Assembly (NCBI GenBank): GCA_032716605.1
Contig: CM064485.1
Span: forward strand, 34,139,722 to 34,203,721
Source: Paralithodes platypus
Taxonomy: Eukaryota > Arthropoda > Malacostraca > Decapoda > Lithodidae
Direction: 5' to 3'
DNA length: 64,000 nt
The notes beneath the pieces are model-generated. The model made no database searches, had not been told where the DNA came from, and worked only from the letters and a program-made list of their open reading frames with translations. The translations under genes and the position numbers were made by a program. Below are positions 33,921 to 44,338 of this stretch, piece after piece; the first letter of the stretch is position 1, and each line of letters begins with the position of its first letter.

Positions 33921-34410
33921 ATCAGGTATGTGGCCAACTGTACTGGAAGCTCTATACAGACTGGATAGTACACAATATATACGTGGGAACATCAGGTATG
34001 TGGCCAACTGTACTGGAAGCTCTATACAGACTGGATGGTACACAATATATACGTGGGAACATCAGGTATGTGGCCAACTGTACTGGAAGCTCTATACAGA
34101 CTGGAAGGTACACAATATATACGTGGGAACATCAGGTATGTGGCCAACTGTACTGGAAGCTCTATACAGACTGGAAGGTACACAATATATACGTGGGAAC
34201 ATCAGGTATGTGGCCAACTGTATTGGAAGCTCTATACAGACTGGAAGGTACACAATATATACGTGGGAACATCAGGTATGTGGGCAACTGTACTGGAAGC
34301 TCTATACAGACTGGAAGGTACACAATATATACGTGGGAACATCAGGTATGTGGCCAACTGTACTGGAAGCTCTATACAGACTGGAAGGTACACAATATAT
34401 ACGTGGGAAC
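33921..34410. repeat. Seven 70-bp tandem repeats
   Basis: Seven copies of exactly 70 bp start at 33921, 33991, 34061, 34131, 34201, 34271 and 34341. They differ at only a few positions (ATAGTA/ATGGTA/AAGGTA; single changes near 34222 and 34284). Stop-free in several phases, which produces spurious repetitive open frames. Confidence 0.98.
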
Positions 34411-34561
34411 TATGTGTCACGAATTCCTCTGTTCTCGAAATAGCTGTTTTATAGTATGTTGGTGTTGATTATCTAGGCCGCCGACAGTTGGGTGTTACAG
34501 AGTGTTGTTGTTCAATGTGAAATAGGAAGCAGATCACACTTCTAAACAGTGATGATCAAAA

Positions 34562-35065
34562 CGTTCACAGTCTCAAAAGTCCACAGTCCCAAACGTTCAC
34601 AGCCCCAAAAGTTCACAGCCCCAAACGTCCACAGTCTCAAATGTTCACAGCCCCCCAAACATTCACAGTCTCAAACGTCCACAGTCCCAAACGTTCACAG
34701 TCCCAAACGTTCACAGCCCCAAACGTCCACAGTCCCAACGTTCACAGCCCCAAATGTCCACAGTCTCAAATGTTCACAGCCCCAAACGTCCACACTCCTA
34801 AACGTCCAGTCTCAAACGTCCACATCCCCAAACGTCCAGTCTCAAATGTCCACAGCCCCAAACGTCCACGGTCTCAAACGTCCAGTCCCAAACGTTCACA
34901 GCCCCAAACGTCCACAACCTCAAACGTCCACAGTCCCAAACGTCCACAACCCCAAACGTCCACAGCCCCAAACGTCCACAGCCCCAAACGTCCACAGTCC
35001 CAAACTTGCACAGCCCCAAATGTCCACAGTCTCAAATGTCCACAGTCCCAAACGTCCACAGTGTC
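34562..35065. repeat. 16-bp minisatellite, ~31 units
   Basis: The unit is close to GTCCACAGTCCCAAAC with C/T changes (GTTCACAGCCCCAAAC, GTCCACAGTCTCAAAT). A few units carry indels. Encodes only artefactual Pro/Ser/Gln-rich frames. Confidence 0.95.
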
Positions 35066-35090
35066 ACATTGGGGACTAGTAGTATAATAT

Positions 35091-35201
35091 TTTCGTTCAT
35101 GTGAGACACTAGGCGGTCATACATCAGGCGTTCAATAATTTGACTAATAGCAGGCAGTATTGAGACAGGCTGATAGTTCACCAATATTTGCTATTAGAGT
35201 A
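35091..35201 (-). mobile_element. LINE fragment, left side of the TIR insertion
   Basis: The minus strand reads NYQPVSILPAISQIIERLMY then DRLVSHM, the YRPVSILP RT fingers block. It is directly continuous with the segment at 39418 if the intervening 4.2-kb TIR element is removed. Confidence 0.8.
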
Positions 35202-35509
35202 GTGGGGTTTCTGAAAAATGTGAATGTTAGGAGCATTTTTAGGTAAAAGTTGGGAACCAGACTTTTTAGCATATTTCAGGTATTCTGAATTCGATAAACC
35301 CGGTTCCCAAGCGAAATTTTGAGTTTTTGACCATCTAATTTGCATAAACAAAATGGCCGCCAAATTGGAAATTTTTGACACTTCATGAACCATTTTCTCC
35401 AATATCTCTCTAACTAGGCAAGCAAAAATTACAAATAAAGTGTCTATACTTATGTTTTGAGGGTCAGAGAATGTGATTAAGGCATCTTTAAAGTGATTAG
35501 TGATAAGCC
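35202..35509 (+). repeat. Left terminal inverted repeat
   Basis: Pairs with 39100-39415 at high but imperfect identity, with small indels near the outer 50 bp. It contains TTGGGAACC (35250-35258) and its complement GGTTCCCAA (35302-35310), the same arrangement as in the right arm. Confidence 0.9.
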
Positions 35510-35614
35510 TTCACGTAAATGTGCAAATTAGTGGCTGCAATTATAGAAAAATCAATTTCTCCAATATCTAATGCTAATACTAATACTAATTGTTTCTTTT
35601 ATTTGCAGACTAAA

Positions 35615-36724
35615 ATGGATCCAGTAGTTACTTTGAAGAGGCCTTCACCTGTAGATTACAGCTTGTGCATCTTCTGCCAAACTCACACAGCCAGTGTTAT
35701 TCCTAGTAATGCAAGTGACCATGGACTCGCAAAAGTCAGGGATGCTGCCAGTACCAGAAGAAAGCTTAGAGACACTAAGAATATCGATGTGATTGACCGT
35801 CTTGAGAATGTCTTGGATTCTGCTGAAGCCGAAACTCTTGTGTGGCACAAAATGTGCTATGCCCACTTCACGGACAAAAGTAAACTTGAACGTTTGCGGA
35901 AGATGCAGGCAGTGGATTCAAAACAAGAAGCAAGTTGCAGCAGCAGTGGTAACAGATGTTCATTGCGAAGGCACGTGGAACCAGTAAACTGGAACTTATG
36001 CATTTTCTGTCAAACTGTTGTTTTGAAGGCACGGTTGATCTCAGTAATGACAAAACAAATGAGTGATCAGATAATTGAAGCTTCCCCTCTCGACTACAAA
36101 ATTGGCCTTCGATTGGCTGGAGTGATTGACTTAATTGCAGCTGAAGCCAAATACCACTTGAAGTGTCTAAGAGCATTCACCAGATCTACCAATAAAACAA
36201 AGCTGGACTCGGACAATACAGACCTTGCGATGGTATGGCTATGCAAAGAGTTGCAACAATCTGCAGACAGAGGGCACGTTATCCTGCTGAATGATGTCTG
36301 GGAACGGTATAAGGAGCTTGCTGAAGAATCGTCAACCATAATTCAACCGTCTTACTACAGTAGAAGGACAAATTTCAAGGAAAAGTTGCAGTCACAGCTG
36401 GGAGACATTTTCAACTTCTTCCAACCTCTTGACAGGAGCACATCCGAGAGAAAAACCATGCTGATTCCCACAAAGTATCAGCATACTGCAGTTTTGGAAA
36501 TGACAGAAATTGAGGAGACCGAGAAAATGTTGCCTCAATATGTGCCTCAGGATGACATTTTCCTATCACTTGTACATGTAGCGCTGAGAATTCGTGGAGA
36601 CATGATGGAATTTCTGGGTCACAAAGGTTTCTCTGTAAGTGAAGATGAAGCAATTCAATGCATTCCAGATAGTTTATATGCTATTGAGACTAATCTTTGG
36701 TGGTCAAGAGGTGCTAGAAGATGA
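35615..36724 (+). pseudogene. TIR-element protein, part 1: two zinc modules
   Basis: ATG 35615 is chosen because it directly follows a strong splice acceptor (TTTCTTTTATTTGCAG, ending 35608) in an AAAATGG context; upstream open sequence is probably intron. Two similar modules occur: LCIFCQ ... WHKMCYAHFT (about residues 15-84) and LCIFCQ ... YHLKCLRAFT (about 127-191). Each has CxxC followed after about 50-60 residues by HxxxC, likely zinc-binding. The region after them is helical (LNDVWERYKELAEE, YYSRRTNFKEKLQSQLGDIF). The frame shifts by one base near 36680 and continues in part 2. No known named domain recognised. Confidence 0.8.
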
Positions 36725-37958
36725 TAGTTCTGAAAAAAATGAAGATCTTGTCCAAGGCAGAGTTCTGAGTGTAGCACAGGATCTAGTTTACTGTATGAGC
36801 GGCGGCAGAAAATGGACTCCCAAACATATTGGTCTTGCCAATACACTACATCAAGCCACACAATCAAAAGATCTGGTGGAGTTGTTCCACAAGGCAGGCC
36901 ACTGTTTGAGCTATGAACAGGTGTTGCAAGTAGACACTTCCTTAGCTGAGAGCACCCTGAAATCTATGGACCAAGCAACCGGGGCCATTATTCCACCAAA
37001 CATTGTAGCCAATGAATTTATCCACTACACTGCAGATAACATTGACATTCTTGATGAGACACTTGATGAAAAAAATACTTTCCATGCAACTCAAATGGCA
37101 ACATGGCAGCGGGGACAGAAAGCTGATGCTGAACTTCGGATGTTAGAGCCATCTGCTAGACATACGCTGATCGTGCCAGATGTCCTAGAGAACCTGTATC
37201 CTGTCAATATAAATCCTGCCACAAGTGATCCAGTATTCACAGCCCCTGTTGACAAGGTTTTTGCATCGGTTTCACCAGCGTCATTGCAGAATCTGGCCAC
37301 AAAAGACCTAGCAACAGAGGCAATCCCAAACTCATTACTTTGTGCCAAAGAACTCGGACAAAAAAAAGTGAATACATTCGTTGAGGAGAGGATGATTGTA
37401 CCTGAGCAAGGTGACAAGCCAGATGTCAGAATCCATGCACCCCTACACAGGAGTAATGCCAAAACGTTTGCATCTCTGTATGAAGTGGTCAAAGACAATA
37501 AAGAGAAAGACAAGAGAACTATCCTGAACGTGCTTCAACGCCTTCTTACTGCCTATGAGGCAGGTCGTCCAGTTGACTTGCCAGCTGTCCTAAAGCACGA
37601 GCTTCTGCCAGTTCCTGTATCACTCGCTGAAATGAATGGTACACTCCGCACTGGAAATAAGTCCATACTGGCAGATAAGTTAACGGAAGACATAATCTGC
37701 CCTGAAGCTATTGAACTTAATGACTCATCATCCTGCCTAATCATTGATGGACAAGCACTGGTGGTTGCTCTGGGAAAGCCTGACAATGCAATGACCTTTG
37801 GGGATTTGGCCGACACATACGTAAGAGCAGTATTAAAGGCAGGTTCTAACTATCAACGGGTAGACATTGTGTTCGACAGATATAGAGAAGAGGACAATCA
37901 AGGGTGGTACGAGGACACGACGCACGAAAGCAGATCGACCAATCAGACGAATTGTTGA
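36680..37958 (+). pseudogene. TIR-element protein, part 2: middle and nuclease start
   Basis: Continues part 1 in another phase: LRLIFGGQEVLEDD, VLSVAQDLVYCMSGGRKWTP, KHIGLANTLHQATQSKDLVE, FHKAGHCLSYEQVLQVDTS. Near the end, SCLIIDGQALVVAL (aspartate codon 37746-37748), TFGDLADTYVRAVLKA and RVDIVFDRY (aspartate codon 37875-37877) look like the first two metal-site strands of a PIN/FEN1 nuclease (compare the IDA and VFDG positions of FEN1). A frameshift at about 37893 loses the frame. A basic TKADRPIRR stretch follows in a third phase. Confidence 0.75.
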
Positions 37959-37978
37959 GGGACGTGATGTGCCTCTTC

Positions 37979-38953
37979 CAAAAAAAATGGACTAACTTTG
38001 TGTCGCTCCCTGCTAATAAAGCTGATCTTGCAAATTTCCTGTCTGAGGAACTGTGTTCTCAGGCACCTGATGATAAGGAGATTGTAGTTGCCGGGTGATT
38101 CAGAGAAGAAATTGAGGTTAGGTCATCAAAGACAATCACTGATTTGACTCAACTGAGAGCCACACATGAAGAAGCTGACACTAGGTTGGTGTTACATGCT
38201 GTGCACAGCCAGTTCAATACAGTTGTTGTGTCATCAAGGGACACTGATGTTCTCGTGCTTTTGGTTTCCCACTTCCCACGTGTACAATGTGAACACCTCT
38301 GGATGATGTCTGGTACCACCAAGAAAAGGCGATATATACCCATTGATGCAGTTTTCAACAACCTACCAAGAGATTCAACAACAACTCTTTTACCATTTCA
38401 TGCATTAACCGGGTGCGACACCACCTCCTACATCGCAAATCACACCAAAAGGTCATCATGGAAAGTCTTCAAACAGCACCATCAATTGCTCATAAACTTG
38501 GGAATCGGTGAACTCACAGAGGAGACCATTCGATCTTCAGAAACGTTTGTCTGCAGAATATATGATGTGCACAAAACAGACTCTGTTGATGCAGCAAGGC
38601 ATATACTGTTCTCAAAGACTGCCAAACCAGAAGCAATGCCACCAACACGTGATGCTCTCCGCTTCCATTTGATGCGAGTACACTATCAAGCAATGATTTG
38701 GAGAAATGCTCACTGTGCTGTACCTGAGCTTCCTGCACCCACAGACAGGGGATGGAAACATGGCGATTCAGGACTACAACCCATTCTGATGTCATTGAGT
38801 CCGATCCCACAAAGTTGCCTGGAAATTATTTCATGTGCCTGCCAGAAACAATGCAGGACGCGTCGGTGCAAATGCCGCAAATCCGGGTTATGATGCACAG
38901 CAATGTGTGCATGTCAGCAACAGAGTGATGATCAAACTCCTTGTATTGCATGA
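37979..38953 (+). pseudogene. TIR-element protein, part 3: nuclease core and CxC tail
   Basis: It resumes after an A-run frameshift (about 37980): WTNFVSLPANKADLANFL, an in-frame TGA at 38096-38098, then THEEADTRLVLHA (codons 38168-38179), VVSSRDTDVLVLLVSHF (D codons 38240-38242 and 38246-38248) and FHALTGCDTTSYI (D codon 38417-38419). E-x-D, D-x-D and GCD in this order and spacing match the FEN1/XPG/PIN active site, including the GCD-x-x loop. The C-terminus, CACQKQCRTRRCKCRKSGL then a TGA (38891-38893) and CTAMCAC, resembles a CxC/tesmin-type zinc module. Predicted: metal-dependent nuclease with DNA-binding fingers. This copy is dead. Confidence 0.75.
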
Positions 38954-39099
38954 ATATGGTCTACTCCAATAAATAGTTCAGGTGAGTGACAGATATTGCC
39001 CTGTTTTGCCTGCATAAGCATCAAGGAGTATCTTGGGGTAAAGTTGGGAACCATTGATTTTTCTCTAATGACATCCGCTAATATGTATATTAAAGTCTA

Positions 39100-39415
39100 G
39101 GCTTATTACTGATTCCTTTAAAAATGCCTCAGTGACATTCCCTGACCCTCAAAACATAGGTATAGATGCTTCACTTGTGATATTTGCTTGCCTAGTTAGA
39201 GAGATATTGGAGAAAATGGTTCAAGAAGTGTCAAAAATGTCCAATTTGGCGGCCATTTTGTTTATGCAAATTAGACGGTCAAAACTCAAAATTTCGCTTG
39301 GGAACCGGGTTTATCGAATTCGGCATGCCTGAATTATGCTAAAAAGTCTGGTTCCCAACTTTTACCCAAAAATGCTCCTTGATTCTTATAGAGGGCCTTT
39401 TTTAGGAAATCCCAC
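39100..39415 (-). repeat. Right terminal inverted repeat
   Basis: Reverse complement of the left arm. Contains TTGGGAACC at 39298-39306 and GGTTCCCAA at 39350-39358. A further TTGGGAACC lies just inside, at 39044-39052. Confidence 0.9.
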
Positions 39416-39417
39416 TA

Positions 39418-40720
39418 TACTATATCTTCCTTTGAAAATGGGTAAAACTGCTGTTATTTTCAATTATTTAGGAAATATGCCAATTTGGAATACAAGTTTA
39501 CAAGTTGAAGAACAATATGATTTAGAGCTGGAGCATATTGTTAGATTACATAAGATGATTGCCATAATAATCCCGATCTAGATTTCTTCATGTTGTGTAT
39601 CGCTATATTATATTTCATCTACATTTACAGGGGTCAGGTTAAATAGAGATTGGTAGTAGCCTTTTAAGTAACGCCAAGGTCTTACCTACAGTAAAGTATT
39701 TGTTAACATGATTACATGGTTGGATATAATGTCATCATTAATCTGGATAGTGTTGATATTTTAACTTCTGTGCCTATTATCATTTATAATATGTTTGTTT
39801 ACTATTCCCTTATGCTTGTTCCATGTTATACTTATAAAATTGCTTTTGAGCAACATCCCCCATTGTATTGACCTTATTTCGAATATTACGATAGAGTCAG
39901 TACCATACGTTATCGGTCATGTGTGTTGTTTTAATCCATTCTGCAATCTCTTGCTTGACCCAAAGTGTTTCCATACTCTTTTCTTATTTCTTTGTTTTCA
40001 TTGGAAAACAAGTGTCAGTCACATCATGATTTACGTTATATAATCTGATTATATGCTACATTGACATTGTTACTCAAGTTGATATTATGCAGATACTTCT
40101 CCAGGAAACAATACTGTATCCGGCGTTGTATGATTTTAATCACGGTAATTTATAATATGGACTAAGTTGGATTTACTAACGTTACTTTATAAATGAGTGA
40201 AAGGTGTAAAATTATCTGAAGAGTCTGTGAGTAAAATTCCGTTATTCGACCAGTAGTAACATTATTAGACCAGATGTGGTCAATCAAAGTAGCTGAATGG
40301 GTATTAACAGGAGCTGGCTTATGAGTGCAAGTATAAACAACATAGCTAAAAGGGATGGTATACATTCCTGCACAGATAGCACACCTCCATACCTCAGCAG
40401 ATCAATATCAATATCGCCCATGTTATGATAGTTAATTTTACTTTAATTTACGTTATGCAATATTTGTTATATACTGTACAGTATATTAAGGAATAAACGC
40501 ATGTCTGAATCAGGACGCCTATAATTGAATCATACCAACTCTGACTTTTCAAACAAATATACAATTAATGACAAATCTTCAGTGATCAGAGATATATAGC
40601 TCATATCGTGTACGACTCCACAAGACAGACCGCATTTAGCATAGATGACAACCCCTCCCTTGTTCCTAGAATGATTATTGGAAAACATGCTGAACGATTA
40701 GATTGGAAATATACGGCAGA
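39418..40720 (-). mobile_element. LINE fragment, right side of the TIR insertion
   Basis: The minus strand carries, from its 5' side, endonuclease pieces (GGVVIYAKCGLSCGVVHDMS near 40650; YRRPDSDM near 40510; NTHSATLIDHIWSNN near 40260-40310). RT N-terminal pieces follow (KKSRSGLLWQSSYV near 39570; APALNHIVLQLVNLYSKLAY near 39500; YPFSKEDI at 39420-39445). The RT then continues at 35201-35091 on the far side of the TIR element. Heavily decayed; 39600-40160 shows nothing clear. Confidence 0.7.
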
Positions 40721-40979
40721 TAATCGCGTTTCACTAAAGTAAATTATGGATAATTGATCTAATACAGAGTACAAATGAACATTGATAAAGTTATCAAAGT
40801 TTCATAATATATACATTTCTAATTTTATGAAATGGAATGTTTTGTTCCAAGTTTTTCCAGTTTGAGTAGGTTTATCTGCCCTGTAATATGTCAGTAGCTT
40901 GATAGTGGTTGTAGAGTTTGGTACCTCTAAGATAATAAGCCCGAAGTCCCGAAAGGAGGATGACCAAGAGTTAGTAAGA

Positions 40980-41345
40980 TAAGAAAGTGAAACAAAAAAG
41001 TTTGCCTAGGCAGGGAGACAGCACGGAAGAACAGTTCTTGAGTACAACAGGCGGAACATCATCCGGTCCGTACGCCTTCTTAGTATTAAGCCCAGAGAGG
41101 GTTGAAAGTACATTTTAGAAGAGATTAGGATATAGGGCGTAAATAAGAGAGAGGGGGCTGAAGAGGGAGTAACAACACCGGAATCAGCCAAGGTGTAAAT
41201 TTTAACGACATTTTGAGAGAAGAGTTCAACTTTCTCAGAGGAAGACATGACGGTGGTGCCATCAAATGATGGAAACACGAGGAAGTAAAATTGTTGGAGA
41301 AGTGTTTAGCTAGATGCCAGAAGGCTTAGGAAGAGCTAGAGTTAG
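40980..41345 (-). mobile_element. LINE fragment, same family as 13041
   Basis: The minus strand reads FDGTTVMSSSEKVELFSQN, ADSGVVTPSSAPSLLFTPYI and, in shifted phase, GPDDVPPVVLKN, matching the linker and RT start of the 13343-14428 segment piece by piece. Frameshifted; no complete domain. Confidence 0.85.
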
Positions 41346-41467
41346 AAAGTTCAGAACATTTATTATATATTATGTAGTTATATGTAAAACAGATAAAGAC
41401 TTCACTCTCCTTAGCTTTCATCATTTTCATATATAATATAATTATATATATATATATATATATATAT

Positions 41468-43565
41468 TGTCACAATGACCAGGGTTTTTTAGTTTTTTTT
41501 AGGAGTAGCCAGACTCTAGTTGGCGCCAGTCTTTTGTAAGCAGCTGTGCCAAGTTTATTAGAAAGACCTGGTATTGTGAGTTTCGCCCCGATACCCTTCT
41601 AATTGCACATGTCTAGTTTTGCCGTACCTCTAAGCATTTTTGTCTAAAAAAACTTTTGTGTAGAATGAGCTAATAGAGTGTTATCAGTTTCGCATAGGAA
41701 GCTAGCAGTGGCAACGTCGTGGCTTGCAAGCTGGAGGAGGGTAGTGGTGAAGGAATGTTGCCCCTCTCACGCGGGGGAGGGGGGGGGGGAGGTGATCTTG
41801 CTAGCACCACGAGTTTAATTAATTATGTGACCATTGCAAGTTCAGTTGTGTTACAATATCAAGATATACTTTATTTTATCTGCCAAACTGTTTTAGCCAA
41901 TATGTTAACACAGGAATACGCTAGTATAAGTTATTCTTGTGAAGTGTCTTAGTTTTATCATATCATGTGGTGATATATTGCAACCCCTTAGTTTGAGGCT
42001 GGCTCCCGTTAGCAACGTGAGGCCTCGTCATTCTCTGCTCGGCGGCCAGACTAGATAGGTGGTGTCCTCTCTCTCTTGTGACCCATCAGTCTGCCCCTTT
42101 TGTTTGTCCTTGTTTGTACAGATTTTAACGTAACGTAATTAACGCCTTACGAGCGGGTCCGTCAGTATCTTCTACTACCCACGAAGCGGGTGGTTTTACC
42201 CTAAACGACATTGATTCCGTGCTCTTCTTCATGCATAAACAAGAGCCAGAGCGTAATACAATTATGTATCCCTGAAAGGGCGATAATTCAGCTTTCCAGA
42301 ACCTTCCTTCTACGACCACGCGTTATCTTGCAACGATCGTGCAAGACGAAGAAAAAATCCCTAAAATACGGTAATTTCCTTACATAATTCCCTGTCTAGG
42401 GAGGCAGTGAGTGTGGATGTGTGTGGAGGGGACGGCAGTTGCCGCGCTGGACCCGTGCCGAACGGTCAGACCCGACCTACGCTCCTCCCACCGCTCGTCT
42501 CTCTCTCAGAGCCAACTATTGCTCAAAATTGCACACCGCCTGAAGTCGGTCCCCGCCACATAGTCCTTTCTTCTCTAGACCGAGTTAAGTCCGGCGCCGC
42601 TAGACAAGGGTTAACAGAGAATCCTAGACATTAATTTCTTCTTTTAATTATCCTTTTCCTCTAATCAGCATTTTATTATATTTCCATTTGTTTTATATAT
42701 TCTGTACCTCCGGTGGCTTACTTCGGGATCCGTGATAAGCAGAGCTGGGAGGCTTGCCGGGGTCCTTAATAATAAGCACTGTTAATCCCATAGACAGTCC
42801 ACACACACACACACATCCATACCCCCTACATATTTTCCCAGTGTTTGTGCTTAGGACCCGGTAACAACATTGACGGTTCTGCCCCAGCGATTGTTTGTTC
42901 CCTATCTCGGGTTTCGAACTGAGGCAACGGAGTGTTTCATATTAATTAGGAATCCAGCTTCAGTCTGGACCCCCCCCCCCTCCCATAGTTAAGTGAGTGT
43001 GGGAGGTGGACTCTCTAAGAGGTCATTGTTTTCGGGCGGTATCTCACTGCCCAGGTTGAAGTAGGATATATTGGTGTGATATTAGAGGTGGTCAGGGCAC
43101 CCTGCTTCCACTAATATCACCCCGAGGTTAGTAGTCATATTAGGACACTGCCTTGTATAGTTAGATCATTATAATATGTATAAAATATTATGTGCAACTC
43201 TCTTGGGTTGAGAGTGGATTACCGTTGGCTGCTTTGCGCACGGTTTAGTACTGTACGGTTTTTCTTTGATGTCTGCTAGTAGTCTATGTATTTAACTGTT
43301 TTGATTATCCAACCCAGCATTGCTAATCCCGGTGTTGGTTTCGAATTCTCGTAGCTAGTAAGTTACATTATTATTTCTGTTCTCCATATTATTCAGAATA
43401 GGAGCAGGGCAGTGTGCACCTTAAGCCCTGAGAAGAGCCTGGAAGCGTTCATAGTGCTCTTACCTGTTGCGTCGTGGTGTTGTTTGGTAGAGAGACAAGG
43501 TGCATTGGCATTAGTAATTATTTTTGTCTACCGTCTCTAAGCAACTGAGGTCCAGATTCGCAACA
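41468..43565 (+). repeat. Gypsy A 5' LTR
   Basis: 2,098 bp, including a 476-bp MITE at 42139-42614; about 1.63 kb without it. Aligns end to end with 49438-51718. It lacks the 633-bp insertion present in the other LTR; its empty site CCTTAATAATAAGC lies near 42766. Confidence 0.93.
42139..42614 (-). mobile_element. TTAA MITE family 1, copy 4, in 5' LTR
   Basis: TTAA at 42139-42142 and 42611-42614. Same orientation as the copies at 17351 and 29274. The matching place in the 3' LTR (near 50091-50096, CATAATTAACAGAGAA) has a single TTAA and no insert. Confidence 0.93.
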
Positions 43566-43566
43566 G

Positions 43567-43585
43567 TGGCGACCTTGCCAGGATA
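43567..43585 (+). promoter_or_regulatory. Gypsy A primer-binding site
   Basis: TGGCGACCTTGCCAGGAT starts two bases after the 5' LTR. The leading TGG is complementary to a tRNA CCA end, and Gypsy B has nearly the same site at 57702 (TGGCGACCTTGCTTAGGAT). The tRNA was not identified. Confidence 0.75.
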
Positions 43586-43610
43586 ATCAGAATCGTACCA
43601 GCAGTATTAA

Positions 43611-44338
43611 TTAACCCGCAGAGTGCCAGACAATTATTGACCCTATGCATCTGCCAGTGCCATAGGATTTTTTTTTTTTTTTTTTGGCTAAATCTATCAA
43701 GTTGGGTGAGAAAGGAAGGATAATGGTAAAAAAAACACTCCCCTTGTCCATTTTCGCCAGAAATCAGGTCCCGATGGTCCCAAATGTAGCTGAAATTTTC
43801 GGAGTAAATCATCGACTTTTATGGTATCGGAACATATAGGTAGGAGGGTGGTGGGAGGGTGGTTTGGGGGATGGTGGGGGATGGTAGAAGCTTAATTGAC
43901 TCGTGTTACAAATATGAAGCTGATTGGTGAGGTAGTTTCGCCACCACAGATTTTCCTTTTTTTCCTTTTCTTCGTACAGATACGCTGGAAGTGGGTGGTG
44001 GGAGGTGGTTGGGGGTGTGGTGGGGGGAAGGCAGAAGGGTAAGGGACTTGTCACACAAATATGGAACCGATTGGTGCAGTCGTTTCGCCGCCACAGATTT
44101 TCCTTTTTTTTCCTTGTGAGGCGACCGATAGTCAGCGAGTGGGTGGGGGGAGGGGGTTGTGTTGGTGGTGGCAAGAAGCCAGAAGGGTAAGGTACATGTG
44201 GTAGAAATATGAAAGCCATAGGTGCAGTCGTTTCGCTGCTACAATTTTTTTTCGGCGAGTCCGTATATATACGGACCTGGCACTGGGCGTGACAAGACCC
44301 TAGTCCGTATATATACGGACCTGGCACTCAGGGGGTTA
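43611..44338. mobile_element. TTAA element with internal triple repeat
   Basis: Begins TTAA then CCCGCAGAGTGCCAG. It ends CTGGCACTCAGGGGG, whose reverse complement CCCCCTGAGTGCCAG matches the left end. Inside are three repeats of about 148 bp (phase marks at 43943, 44090 and 44238: GTCGTTTCGCCGCCACAGATT-type) and two copies of the palindrome GTCCGTATATATACGGAC (44263-44280 and 44313-44330). The right flank reads TTATTAA and merges with the next MITE. Different from families 1 and 2. Confidence 0.75.

Larger units (their letters stand above)
35202..39415 (+). mobile_element. TIR transposon with FEN/PIN-like nuclease gene
   Basis: A 4,214-bp element with terminal inverted repeats of about 310 bp (35202-35509 and 39100-39415) and a TA on each outer edge (35200-35201, 39416-39417). 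Ends begin GTGGGGTTTC and, reversed, GTGGGATTTC. It interrupts a minus-strand LINE whose RT reading is continuous on either side, which shows it arrived by insertion. It carries one decayed gene (35615 to about 38953) with two CxxC...HxxxC modules, a PIN/FEN-like nuclease motif series and a cysteine-rich tail. I do not recognise a named transposon superfamily. The nuclease may be the transposase or a passenger. Confidence 0.85.

Noticed and set aside
33916..34468. Three overlapping 139-176 residue repetitive proteins
   Set aside because: All phases of the 70-bp repeat are nearly stop-free; no codon preference or homologous family.
34549..35087. Pro/Ser/Gln-rich repetitive proteins
   Set aside because: Translation of the 16-bp minisatellite in several phases.
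39795..40043. 82-residue plus-strand hydrophobic frame
   Set aside because: Random AT-rich sequence, no start context and no family resemblance.
43809..44327. 172-residue minus-strand frame
   Set aside because: It spans the triple repeat of a TTAA element; its His/Pro repeats mirror the DNA repeat.
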